Shown: piece after piece, positions 12,400 through 20,632 of the stretch
How positions within the stretch are numbered: position 1 is the stretch's first letter
How the letters are laid out: each line of letters opens with the position of its first letter
Origin: Aurantibacillus circumpalustris
GTDB lineage: Bacteria; Bacteroidota; Bacteroidia; B-17B0; Aurantibacillaceae
Reading direction: 5' to 3'
DNA: 64,000 nucleotides
NCBI RefSeq assembly: GCF_029625215.1
Contig: NZ_CP121197.1
Span: 3,596,001-3,660,000, forward strand
Translations under genes and position numbers: made by a program
Notes under the pieces: model-generated
What the model was told of the DNA's origin: nothing
The model's input: the letters and a program-made list of their open reading frames with translations, nothing else
Databases searched by the model: none

Positions 12400-13011
12400 A
12401 TGACAATACTTGAAAACTACATAAAAACGGGCATTCTTGAGCAATTTGTGCTCGGTTTATCCACCGAACTAGAAAATCTTCAGGTAAAAGAAATGTGTAT
12501 TCAGTATCCACAGTTGGAGGTCGAAATTGATACTATCATTGCTTCACTTATTACCTATGGAGAAACAAATGCTCCTGAAATAGATCCAACGATTAAACCT
12601 TTGCTCATAGCAACGATTGACTACACCGAACGTTTAAAAAACGGAGAAACACCTACTTTTCCTCCCGAATTAAACGAGCGATCGCTTATAAACGATTACG
12701 CAGAATGGTTAAACCGAAAAGATTTAGAACTCTTAAACATAGACGAAGAAATTGAGCTTAAATTAATTGGGCATACACCTAAAATAATGACCGCTATTTT
12801 ACGCATTAACACAGTAACACCAGCCGAAACACATACGAAAGAATTTGAGAAATTTTTAATTCTAGAAGGTTCCTGCGATATTGAAACACCAAATAAAACA
12901 TATTCGTTAACGCCTGGAGATTATTTTTCGATTCCTTTACACGTGAAGCATTCAATTAAAGTAACATCAAAAGAGCCCTGCAAAGTTATTTTGCAGAGGG
13001 TTGCTGCTTAA
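12400..13011 (+). CDS. anti-sigma-factor-like N-terminal domain with C-terminal cupin
   Basis: The 203-residue protein starts with YIKTGILEQFVLGLSTELE (residues 6-24), closely resembling the N-terminal helices of Bacteroidota RskA-type anti-sigma factors. The C-terminal half (about 105-203) is a cupin beta barrel (PAETHTKEFEKFLILEGS and PGDYFSIP segments), the architecture of ChrR-like regulators. Only some metal-binding cupin residues are visible (His147, Glu151, His189), and there is no transmembrane helix, so it is cytoplasmic. No sigma factor gene is adjacent, and the neighbours are a divergent toxin-antitoxin operon and blaI. Function as a sensor or anti-sigma protein is inferred. Confidence 0.72.
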   Translation: MTILENYIKTGILEQFVLGLSTELENLQVKEMCIQYPQLEVEIDTIIASLITYGETNAPEIDPTIKPLLIATIDYTERLKNGETPTFPPELNERSLINDYAEWLNRKDLELLNIDEEIELKLIGHTPKIMTAILRINTVTPAETHTKEFEKFLILEGSCDIETPNKTYSLTPGDYFSIPLHVKHSIKVTSKEPCKVILQRVAA

Positions 13012-13336
13012 CTAAACATAGAACGATAATCAACGATTAAACACTATGCACTAATCTTCGTTGTATCATTCGTCAATTACATATTTTTTGCAACCTCTTT
13101 TTTCAGACACTTTGTGTTTATTCATTGACCAAATCCACATTGTCTTAAATCCAAATAAACCATAAGATACGGCTCTTAACTTTTCACGGAAATTATTAGC
13201 AGGAATTTAACAAAAATAAAATACTGAAATTCAATTGATTATACCATTTAAACTATATTTATAGTTTTATAACTATAAATATAGTTGATAGTACTAAATA
13301 TTCAGTTTACATTTGAAGTAAAATAAATCTAATACC
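13012..13336. other. intergenic region before the blaI-type operon
   Basis: This stretch has no gene. Its last third carries the paired dyad operators described separately. The first two thirds are AT-rich, and I see nothing recognisable there. Confidence 0.6.
13251..13286 (+). promoter_or_regulatory. two tandem dyad operators for the BlaI-like repressor
   Basis: The 16-mers AACTATATTTATAGTT (13251-13266) and AACTATAAATATAGTT (13271-13286) are exact reverse complements of each other, and each is palindromic except for its central two bases. They lie 20 bases apart, start to start, about two helical turns, so two repressor dimers could bind the same face. The nearer site ends 50 bases before the blaI start codon. 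BlaI/MecI repressors are known to bind ACTA/TAGT-type dyads upstream of their own operon. Confidence 0.75.
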
Positions 13337-13714
13337 ATGAACGAATTAACAAAAGCAGAAGAACAGATTATGCAAGTTCTTTGGGAAAAGGAAAAAGCAT
13401 TTGTAAAAGATATTATTGATGAATTGCCAAAACCAAAACCTGCTTACAATACTGTTTCAACCATTATAAGAACACTCGAACGAAAGAAGTTTGTTCATCA
13501 TAAAAGTTATGGAAACTCACACCAGTATTTTCCTATTGTTGAAAAAAGTGACTACACAAAATTGTTTATGAAGCGCGTCATCAGTAATTATTTTGATAAT
13601 TCGCTTCACCAAATGGTTTCTTTTTTTTCGAAGGAAAACGATCTGAATATTAATGAGGTAGAGGAAGCAATTAAACTTATGCAAGAAATTAAATCCAAAA
13701 AAAAACATGAATAA
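13337..13714 (+). CDS. BlaI/MecI/CopY-family transcriptional repressor
   Basis: The 125-residue protein is a typical penicillinase-repressor winged helix: LTKAEEQIMQVLWEKEKAFV at the N-terminus, then PAYNTVSTIIRTLERKKFV as recognition helix and wing (residues ~35-55), and a C-terminal dimerisation region that in the family is cleaved after signalling. Its gene overlaps the following M56 protease gene by eight bases, the classic blaI-blaR1 arrangement. Two tandem dyads upstream are the likely autoregulatory operators. No beta-lactamase gene is nearby, so the inducing signal is probably something else. Confidence 0.93.
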   Translation: MNELTKAEEQIMQVLWEKEKAFVKDIIDELPKPKPAYNTVSTIIRTLERKKFVHHKSYGNSHQYFPIVEKSDYTKLFMKRVISNYFDNSLHQMVSFFSKENDLNINEVEEAIKLMQEIKSKKKHE

Positions 13715-16022
13715 TTTTATCATTTACTCGTTAGAGATCGCAATAAGCCTTGCTTTATTTTTTTCAGCCTACTGGCTCCTTTTGAAAAACGAAACTTTTT
13801 TTAAGCTTAACAGATTTTATCTGGTCTCTTCGGTCGTGATAGCTTTGTTACTGCCACTTCTTAATATAAGTTTGGCTGAAACAAATGGAGAAAATTCATT
13901 TATCACCAGATACCTGGTGTTACCAATCGAACAAATCGAACAGAGTCTCCTTGGAAACACCACGAGCGAATCCATTCCAATAAAAAACAGAACCACTCTT
14001 TTAAAAAACAACCTAAATACGCTAAATGCTGAATCCGAAAGTCTTTTAGGCTCCACACAAAGCATGGCTGCAACGTCGATTGAAAGTAGTAGTGATAGTA
14101 AATTAAATTGGCTTAGCATTGTGTTGGTATTGTATTTTATCGGAGCGGCGCTTTTCTTGATTCGTTTTATTGCCAATTTAATTTGGGTTTTTACCTCTGT
14201 TTTGAAAAACAAATCCCAACAACTACTTGGTAGGCGAATAATTCGAATTAAAAGAAATAGTTCGCCATTTTCTTTTTTAAATTTCATATTCATTAGTGTG
14301 AATGAATATCGGGAAGATGAATTGGTTAAAATAATCACGCATGAAAAAATACATATCCAACAAAAACATTCCTTAGATCTTATTCTATTCGAATTATTGT
14401 TGGTTTTTCAATGGTTCAATCCCTTTGCATGGTTTTACAAACATGCCATAAAAATTACACATGAGTATTTAGCCGACGAAGGAACTTTAAACTCAGGAGT
14501 AGATGTAGCAAGTTACCAATACTCTTTGCTCAATCAGGTTCTGAGTGAAAACAATTTAGAAATTGCAAGCAACTATAATTTATCCATTAAAAAAAGAATA
14601 GCCATGATGATGAAAAAAAGAACCTCAAAATTAGCTACACTAAAACTAGTTATTACTTTACCACTAGTGATTTTTCTATTTAGTGCGTTTGCTTTTTGTA
14701 CTACATCCCCTGAAAAGGATGTTGAGCAGAATGAAACAAATCAATCAGTTCCAATTGGCGATACAACCATCAAACGTGTAGATGTTCCTATTGAGTATTT
14801 AAAATTATTGGAGGGTGAGTACATTTCTACTAATGAGCATGGCAGAGTGAGAAGAATCATTTTTACCGAATTGCTAGGCACCTTGCGTGGTTGGGACAAT
14901 ATGATCGAATTTGACCATGGTTACTCATACAAAATAATACCCGTTGGAGAGGAAAAATTTATTAATCCTGATGATCACGAATCTCTGGTATTTGATACTA
15001 AAGACAAGAATGACATAAGCTTATTGCTTTTTGGAAGGATTAATTTAAAGAAGGTGAAATTAGAGAAAGATAAATTTGCTCACGGAGCTAATGCTGTTAG
15101 GTTATCGATTGCTTATCCTTTAGCAAGTATGATGTTGAAGGAGGGTATCCCTGCAGCGCTTTCGTATTACAAAGCCAGAAAAGATTCCATTTATCTTGCT
15201 GAACATGAAATGAATTTTGCTGGATACGATCTGTTACAAGCCGGAAAACCCAAAGAAGCTGCGGCAATTTTTAAGTTAAACTCTGAACTATTTCCAAATT
15301 CATTTAATGCTTACGATAGTTATGGAGAAGCTTTAATGGCTCTTGGAGAAAAAACTCTGGCTATTGAAAACTACAAAAAATCAGTACAATTAAACCCTGG
15401 CAGCAAAAGTGGCATAAAGGTGTTGAAAGAAGCCGGTATAAATACGGACGACCTCATCAAAACTGTAAAATTGACTACTGAATATTTGAAACTTTTAGAA
15501 GGTGATTATCTTTCCACCAATCAGCCCACCTGGATGAGATGGATAAAATTTGTTGTGGAAGATGGTGTATTAGTTGGCGTCGACAATGGTTATAGATACA
15601 AATTGCTTCCAATGGGAAACGGAAAATTTATCAATCCTGATGATGGAGTACCTTTAGTATTTGATACAAAAGACAAAAATGCAATAAGCTTATTTATTTT
15701 TGGAAAAACAACTTTAAAGAAAGTAAAAAGATCTGAAGTTATTGATATAAAAAAATACACTGGTGTTTATTTGCCTGCTAAAAAGGACACGATACTAAAG
15801 CCAATGGAAATAATTAATAAGGAAGCTAAATTATTCAGATTCATCAGTGATGCACAAGGTGCCAATAAAATGGTTGAATTGGAAGCTGCATCGGATAAAA
15901 TTTTCTTTTATACCGATAAGAGCTTTAGAAGCATTGAATTTATTTTAGATAATAATAATGAAGTCACAGGTTGTATTATGAGAAGATCAGATGGTATTTT
16001 TAACCTTTCTCGAAAAAAATAG
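13707..16022 (+). CDS. BlaR1-like M56 membrane metalloprotease with duplicated C-terminal domain and TPR segment
   Basis: The 771-residue protein begins with the M56 integral-membrane module: helices near 5-25, 37-55 and 133-163, the zinc site HEKIH (H212, E213, H216) with a third-ligand region HEYLADE (252-258), and a last helix at about 311-330. Beyond it, residues ~363-451 and ~592-674 are two copies of one domain (both open with EYLKLLEG and contain KFINPDD and FDTKDKN). TPR-like helices (about 505-570) lie between them and a third beta-rich segment ends the protein. No penicillin-binding sensor domain is seen. The gene overlaps blaI by eight bases. It probably cleaves the repressor on sensing an unknown envelope signal. 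Confidence 0.85.
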   Translation: MNNFIIYSLEIAISLALFFSAYWLLLKNETFFKLNRFYLVSSVVIALLLPLLNISLAETNGENSFITRYLVLPIEQIEQSLLGNTTSESIPIKNRTTLLKNNLNTLNAESESLLGSTQSMAATSIESSSDSKLNWLSIVLVLYFIGAALFLIRFIANLIWVFTSVLKNKSQQLLGRRIIRIKRNSSPFSFLNFIFISVNEYREDELVKIITHEKIHIQQKHSLDLILFELLLVFQWFNPFAWFYKHAIKITHEYLADEGTLNSGVDVASYQYSLLNQVLSENNLEIASNYNLSIKKRIAMMMKKRTSKLATLKLVITLPLVIFLFSAFAFCTTSPEKDVEQNETNQSVPIGDTTIKRVDVPIEYLKLLEGEYISTNEHGRVRRIIFTELLGTLRGWDNMIEFDHGYSYKIIPVGEEKFINPDDHESLVFDTKDKNDISLLLFGRINLKKVKLEKDKFAHGANAVRLSIAYPLASMMLKEGIPAALSYYKARKDSIYLAEHEMNFAGYDLLQAGKPKEAAAIFKLNSELFPNSFNAYDSYGEALMALGEKTLAIENYKKSVQLNPGSKSGIKVLKEAGINTDDLIKTVKLTTEYLKLLEGDYLSTNQPTWMRWIKFVVEDGVLVGVDNGYRYKLLPMGNGKFINPDDGVPLVFDTKDKNAISLFIFGKTTLKKVKRSEVIDIKKYTGVYLPAKKDTILKPMEIINKEAKLFRFISDAQGANKMVELEAASDKIFFYTDKSFRSIEFILDNNNEVTGCIMRRSDGIFNLSRKK

Positions 16023-16129
16023 AGCCGATAAAGAGTTGATTGTAAAATAGTTTAATTAGTCAAGAACATAATCAAGTATATTCTTACTAAAACTGTTTTA
16101 CTCTCAACAAACTATAAAAATGGTTTTGC

Positions 16130-16897
16130 CTATACAACAATCTGCAAACCATCAATTGCCAGCTCCATATTGTCCGGTAACTCCTTATTTAATTCTTCAT
16201 GGAGTCCGAGTTGATGTGAGATGTGTGTAAAATAAGCCTTTTTAGGCTTAAGCTCTTTGACCATTTCAATTGCTTCTTCAAAAGTGAAATGAGAAATATG
16301 TGGTTCTCTTCTTAAAGCATTTAAAACTAAAACGTCAAGATTTTTTAGTTTTTCTTTCTCTGTTTCCGCTATAAAATTTGCATCGGTGATATAAGCAAAG
16401 TTATTGGCTCTAAAACCTTTAACCGGCAATTTATAATGCATTACATTAATTGGCTGCAAAATAATGTCCTTGATATGAAAAACTTCGTTATCGAACTCAT
16501 AAAGATCCACGTCAGGAATACCTGGATACTTTATATCCGCAAAAATATAAGCGAACTCTCTTTTTAAAGCGTCCTCTACTCTTTGTGTAGCGTAAACAGG
16601 CATCCTCATTTTATTGAGAAAGTTAAAAGCTTTTATTTCATCTAATCCCGCAATGTGATCTTTGTGTTCGTGTGTAAAAACAACGGCATCTATTTTTTTA
16701 ATTTTTTCTCGTAGCATTTGCATTCTAAAATCAGGTCCAGAATCAATGACTATTCGCGTTTTAGCAGTTTCTATTAGAATGGAAGAGCGCAAACGCTTGT
16801 CCCTTGAATCATCGCTCGTGCAAACCCTGCAACCGCAGGCAATCATAGGCACACCTTGCGAAGTGCCTGTTCCTAAAAATGTGACTTTAATTGACAA
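16130..16897 (-). CDS. MBL-fold metallohydrolase (PhnP-like)
   Basis: The 255-residue protein has the metallo-beta-lactamase metal motif HEHKDH (H76, H78, D80, H81), a GTGTSQGVP opening, a cysteine cluster GCGCRVC (residues 22-26) like that of PhnP-type phosphodiesterases, and a final HISHQLG segment (about 227-233) supplying another ligand. Such enzymes hydrolyse cyclic phosphodiesters or related substrates, and the actual substrate is unknown. It is cytoplasmic, with no signal peptide. The small lipoprotein gene lies 10 bases upstream on the same strand, so the two are likely co-transcribed. Confidence 0.88.
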   Translation of the reverse strand: MSIKVTFLGTGTSQGVPMIACGCRVCTSDDSRDKRLRSSILIETAKTRIVIDSGPDFRMQMLREKIKKIDAVVFTHEHKDHIAGLDEIKAFNFLNKMRMPVYATQRVEDALKREFAYIFADIKYPGIPDVDLYEFDNEVFHIKDIILQPINVMHYKLPVKGFRANNFAYITDANFIAETEKEKLKNLDVLVLNALRREPHISHFTFEEAIEMVKELKPKKAYFTHISHQLGLHEELNKELPDNMELAIDGLQIVV

Positions 16898-16907
16898 ATC
16901 TTTTTTA

Positions 16908-17285
16908 TTAATCTTCTGTTACTGCAACGTTAACTTCTATAGTACTTTCCGAACCCACGTGCACTGGTGTTCCGCCAACTACTATGTAGGGAGGAAGAAT
17001 ATCATAATCGTAACCAAAACCATATAAAAAGTAATCACCTTTATAACACTTAATCGAAAAATTTCCTTCAGCATCTGCTCTTACTTTATCGTCATAAGTA
17101 GTTGTATCGTCGCCTGGAAAATTCTTAGCGTCAAATTTTATAAAAACACTTGCATTTGCAATAGCTTTTGAATGATGGGCTACTTTACCCTTTATGGTAT
17201 GACTTCCTCCTAATTGATTTTTTTTACACGAAAAAAAGGCCACGGAGAGTGACAATAAAAGACCTACTAGAACAATTTTTTTCAT
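16908..17285 (-). CDS. small lipoprotein with a carboxypeptidase-regulatory-like (Ig-type) domain
   Basis: The 125-residue product has a type II signal peptide with lipobox AFFSC (Cys20). The mature part opens a beta-sandwich of the carboxypeptidase regulatory-like kind: HTIKGKVAHHSKAIANASV, later ADAEGNFSIKCYKGDYFLYG. It is anchored in the outer or inner membrane and its function is unknown. It is the first gene of a probable two-gene unit with the MBL-fold hydrolase. Confidence 0.75.
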   Translation of the reverse strand: MKKIVLVGLLLSLSVAFFSCKKNQLGGSHTIKGKVAHHSKAIANASVFIKFDAKNFPGDDTTTYDDKVRADAEGNFSIKCYKGDYFLYGFGYDYDILPPYIVVGGTPVHVGSESTIEVNVAVTED

Positions 17286-17696
17286 TTTGTATAAAATTAG
17301 AATTTTAAACTTTGAGTGAGATCAAGAAAAAAAGTTAAACCCCACTTTAAAACTTACACAGGTAAAGGTATTTAAAAAAATACTTTTATAGAATCATAAA
17401 ACCAAGCTTTAAACACTTTTTGGCATTACGATTTTTAATTAAACCTCACCAAAAACATATAGAATCAAACAGATATATTGAATGACTTTACTTACGAACC
17501 TTTACAAGCAATTTATTATGTTAAGACAAAAAAATTAGCTTTTAAACGTATTTAAATTTGCCTTAAAAAGACGAAAAATTAACAATAAAACGCCTATTTT
17601 ACACTCCTAACTGAAAACCAGTAAGTTATACAACGTGTTTAGAAATATCTATTTTTCAAAAATTTCTATCTTTGCGCCCTAACTTATTAAAATACC
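17286..17696. other. AT-rich intergenic region before accA
   Basis: Neither strand shows a convincing gene. Apart from the accA -7 box near its right end I see no structured element. The length allows separate divergent promoters for the lipoprotein and accA. Confidence 0.55.
17667..17674 (+). promoter_or_regulatory. Bacteroidota-type -7 promoter box for accA
   Basis: The octamer TATCTTTG fits TAnnTTTG exactly, 23 bases before the accA start codon. It is followed by GCG, the same context as the prfA box at 5896. Confidence 0.6.
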
Positions 17697-18662
17697 ATGA
17701 CGTATTTGGATTTTGAAAAACCAATTCAGGATATAGAAGAAGAACTCGTTAAACTAAGAGAGGTCGCTTCAAAAAGCAAAGTTGATTTAACGGAGAAGAT
17801 TAAAGAATTAGAATCTCACATGCATGAAAAAACTAAAGAGATTTATTCTAATCTAACAGCCTGGCAATGTGTTCAAGTAAGCAGACATCCAGAAAGACCT
17901 TATACCTTAGCCTACATAGATGCAATAACTGATAAAACTTTTATTGAATTACATGGAGACCGAACCGTTGGTGATGATAAAGCGATGGTTGGTGGTTTTG
18001 GAGAAATAGATGGTCAAACTGTGATGTTTATTGGTCAGCAAAAAGGATTAAACACCAAGATGCGTCAAATAAGGCGCTTTGGAATGGCTAATCCGGAAGG
18101 TTACCGCAAAGCCTTGCGTTTAATGAAACTTGCCGAAAAATTCAATAAACCAATTGTAACTTTAATAGATACTCCTGGTGCTTATCCTGGACTAGAAGCC
18201 GAAGAGCGTGGACAAGGCGAAGCCATTGCAAGAAATTTATTGGAAATGGTTCAACTAAAAGTTCCTGTAATTTGTATTGTGATTGGCGAAGGAGCTAGCG
18301 GTGGAGCTTTAGGTATAGGTATTGGCGATAAAGTGCTCATGCTTCAAAACTCCTGGTACTCTGTTATTTCACCCGAAAACTGTTCATCTATTTTATGGCG
18401 TACATGGGCCCAAAAAGAAAAAGCTGCTGAGGCCTTAAAACTAACCTCACACGACATGAGTAAAAACGGATTGGTTGATGGCGTTATTCCTGAACCTTTA
18501 GGTGGAGCGCACCGCAATCCAGAAGAAGTTTTTACAACGGTAAAAGAAGAAATTAAAAAGCATTTAAAAACTTTGGCTAAAGTAAAACCTGAGAAAAGAA
18601 TAGAACAAAGGATCGAAAAATTCTCAGCGATGGGTGTCGTACACGACTTATCAGAAGAGTAA
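17697..18662 (+). CDS. accA: acetyl-CoA carboxylase carboxyltransferase subunit alpha
   Basis: The 321-residue protein matches AccA over its whole length. It forms, with AccD, the carboxyltransferase that makes malonyl-CoA for fatty-acid synthesis. A coiled-coil N-terminus (about 10-50) is followed by the crotonase-fold core, with the family segments ELHGDR (84-89), [16 protein letters not shown] (158-173) and [10 protein letters not shown] (197-206). The cytoplasmic enzyme's partner genes accB, accC and accD are not in the window. efp follows after 43 bases on the same strand and may share the transcript. Confidence 0.97.
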   Translation: MTYLDFEKPIQDIEEELVKLREVASKSKVDLTEKIKELESHMHEKTKEIYSNLTAWQCVQVSRHPERPYTLAYIDAITDKTFIELHGDRTVGDDKAMVGGFGEIDGQTVMFIGQQKGLNTKMRQIRRFGMANPEGYRKALRLMKLAEKFNKPIVTLIDTPGAYPGLEAEERGQGEAIARNLLEMVQLKVPVICIVIGEGASGGALGIGIGDKVLMLQNSWYSVISPENCSSILWRTWAQKEKAAEALKLTSHDMSKNGLVDGVIPEPLGGAHRNPEEVFTTVKEEIKKHLKTLAKVKPEKRIEQRIEKFSAMGVVHDLSEE

Positions 18663-18705
18663 AATTCTAAATAAAAAAATTGTAAATAATTAAATAATAA
18701 ATCAA

Positions 18706-19269
18706 ATGGCAGACACAGGCGATATCAATGTAGGTTCAATTATTCGTTTTAACGGAGAATTGGTACAAATTACCGATTACCAGCACAGAACTCCAGGAAA
18801 TCTTAGAGCATTTTATCAAGCGAAAATGCGCAACTTAAAAAATGGCAAACAAACCGAAAATCGTTTTAGAAGCGGCGAAGGTGTTGAAATTGTACGCGTA
18901 GAATTTCGTATGATGCAATTCATATATACAGAAGGTGAATTCGCTGTGGTAATGGATAATACAACCTTCGAACAAGTTCATATTCCCATGCTAATGTTTG
19001 GCGATAGCGGACGTTTCTTGAAAGAAGGAATGGAAGTGAAAATTAGTTTTGAAGGCGACGACGCAATTCTGGCCGAAGCACCAACATTTGTAGAAGTTCA
19101 AATAACCTATGCAGAACCAGGATTAAAAGGAGATACAGCAACCAACACGCTAAAACCTGCAACCATTGATACCGGAACAGAAATTCGCGTACCACTTTTT
19201 GTAAACGAAGGCGATTGGGTGAAAGTAGACACTCGCACGGGCGAATACGTTGAAAGGGTTAAAAAATAA
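18706..19269 (+). CDS. efp: elongation factor P
   Basis: The 187-residue protein has the three-domain KOW/OB/OB layout of EF-P, which rescues ribosomes stalled at polyproline. The tip of domain I is HRTPGNLRAF: aligned with the PGKGxAF loop of the E. coli protein, the position of the modified Lys34 is Asn32 here, with Arg34 two residues later. The rest, including the LKEGMEVKISFEGD-like centre and the VPLFVNEGDWVKVDTRTGEYVERV end, is typical. No modification gene (epmA/B, earP, ymfI-like) is adjacent. A strong hairpin terminator follows. Confidence 0.95.
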   Translation: MADTGDINVGSIIRFNGELVQITDYQHRTPGNLRAFYQAKMRNLKNGKQTENRFRSGEGVEIVRVEFRMMQFIYTEGEFAVVMDNTTFEQVHIPMLMFGDSGRFLKEGMEVKISFEGDDAILAEAPTFVEVQITYAEPGLKGDTATNTLKPATIDTGTEIRVPLFVNEGDWVKVDTRTGEYVERVKK

Positions 19270-19275
19270 ATTAAT

Positions 19276-19308
19276 AAAAAAGCGAGAAGAATTTTTCTCG
19301 CTTTTTTT
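19276..19308. terminator. bidirectional terminator between efp and msrA
   Basis: An A-run, the stem AGCGAGAA/TTCTCGCT and a T-run form a near-perfect hairpin. Both strands end in a T-run, so it can serve efp and the convergent msrA. Confidence 0.8.
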
Positions 19309-19315
19309 ATGCCTA

Positions 19316-20011
19316 TCAATTCTTCTTCATCTTATCCTTAAAAATTTTTTCAAACTTCTCAACCTTTGGTTGAATTACAAAACGGCAGTATCCCTCGCTC
19401 CCATTCTGATTGTAATAATTTTGATGATAATCTTCAGCAGGATAATAATTGGTAAAAGCGGCTATTTGTGTTACAATAGGATTCGGATAAACATGCGCCT
19501 CATTTAACTCCTTTTTGTAACGCTCTGCTTTTGCTTTTTGCTCTTCATTATGATAAAAAATCGCCGAACGGTATTGAGTGCCGTGATCATTACCCTGACT
19601 GTTTAAAGTTGTTGGATCATGCGTTTTCCAAAACACCTCGAGTAATTCATCGAAACTAATTTTCGTCTTGTCGTATTCAATTTGGCAGACCTCAGCGTGT
19701 CCGGTAGTTCCATTACATACTTCTCTGTAAGAAGGGTTTTTAACGGTGCCGCCGCTATACCCACTCTTAATACTAATAACTCCTTCCAAACGTTGAAAAA
19801 CAGCTTCTACGCACCAAAAACAGCCTGCGCCAAAAGTAGCAGTATCTATTGTTTGATTTGATGTATTGTCATTTACCGGTTTTGCTTTAGTTTCTTCTGT
19901 GTTCATAGTTACAGTATTTGTGGAGGTTGTTTTACTCTGTCCGCAAGCGGAGATAAAAAAAAGAGCCGCAACAAATGTTACAGCTACTTTTATAATTTGT
20001 TTTCGTTTCAT
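19316..20011 (-). CDS. msrA: lipoprotein peptide-methionine (S)-S-oxide reductase MsrA
   Basis: The 231-residue protein is MsrA behind a lipoprotein signal (lipobox ISAC, Cys23) and a low-complexity linker (about 24-58). The catalytic centre GCFWC places the nucleophilic Cys at 64, within the family context TFGAGCFWCVEAVF. The later blocks YRSAIFYHNEEQ and PAEDYHQNYY are also canonical. It reduces methionine-S-sulfoxide in periplasmic or surface proteins. No MsrB domain is fused. The gene follows a 180-residue membrane-anchored protein with three bases between them, so they are co-transcribed. Confidence 0.95.
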   Translation of the reverse strand: MKRKQIIKVAVTFVAALFFISACGQSKTTSTNTVTMNTEETKAKPVNDNTSNQTIDTATFGAGCFWCVEAVFQRLEGVISIKSGYSGGTVKNPSYREVCNGTTGHAEVCQIEYDKTKISFDELLEVFWKTHDPTTLNSQGNDHGTQYRSAIFYHNEEQKAKAERYKKELNEAHVYPNPIVTQIAAFTNYYPAEDYHQNYYNQNGSEGYCRFVIQPKVEKFEKIFKDKMKKN

Positions 20012-20014
20012 GAC

Positions 20015-20557
20015 CTATTTACGATCTCCGTCACCTTTTGGTTCTTCACCTGGGTCAACAATTTCGAAAATTTTATTTTCTTTTTTCTTTTTTGGTTTTT
20101 TTGGCTTCCCACCTTTTTCGCGACCAACAAAATCAAAATACTTCTTGAGCTTATCGTTTTTGGTAATTTTTATAGTTCCATCCAAATCCCACTCAATCGA
20201 CACAAAATTTATAGTCACAGTTTGATTGTCTTCATTTGTAGCAGACGATTCCACTTCAAGTAAACGTACTTCTGTGTCAGTTGAATCGGTATAGATAGAA
20301 TCTTTGTTAATGCGATATCTCATCCATTTATAACCAAACTTGCTAAATAAATAATCACTGAATAATTTACCATCCTTAAAAGTCATTTTATCTTGTATTC
20401 CTTTCTTTGCAGCAACGCTATCCTTCATCTGATCCAACATAATGTTAAAAGTTCTTTTATGTAAAGAATCTTTCTCACCTTTAAAAGCCATTAAAGCCAT
20501 AAACAAAACAACACATGCAACAACTGCTTTGAATGAACTAGTTTTTAATATACCCAT
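20015..20557 (-). CDS. uncharacterised membrane-anchored or secreted protein
   Basis: The 180-residue product has one N-terminal hydrophobic helix (residues 9-25; an anchor or uncleaved signal), a mixed alpha/beta middle, and a strongly basic Lys/Pro-rich tail (about 147-163) ending in an acidic stretch. I do not recognise a family. It is immediately upstream of msrA on the same strand, three bases away, so a role in the same envelope oxidative-repair unit is possible but unproven. Confidence 0.6.
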   Translation of the reverse strand: MGILKTSSFKAVVACVVLFMALMAFKGEKDSLHKRTFNIMLDQMKDSVAAKKGIQDKMTFKDGKLFSDYLFSKFGYKWMRYRINKDSIYTDSTDTEVRLLEVESSATNEDNQTVTINFVSIEWDLDGTIKITKNDKLKKYFDFVGREKGGKPKKPKKKKENKIFEIVDPGEEPKGDGDRK

Positions 20558-20632
20558 AACAATTTTTATAGAATTTTCTACGTAAAAATAGGAATTTATT
20601 ATTTACTTAAGCGTTAAATATAATTAACAAAA

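Noticed and set aside
13337-16022. A beta-lactam resistance locus
   Set aside because: Only the regulator and protease are present. There is no beta-lactamase or penicillin-binding sensor motif, so a resistance function is not supported.
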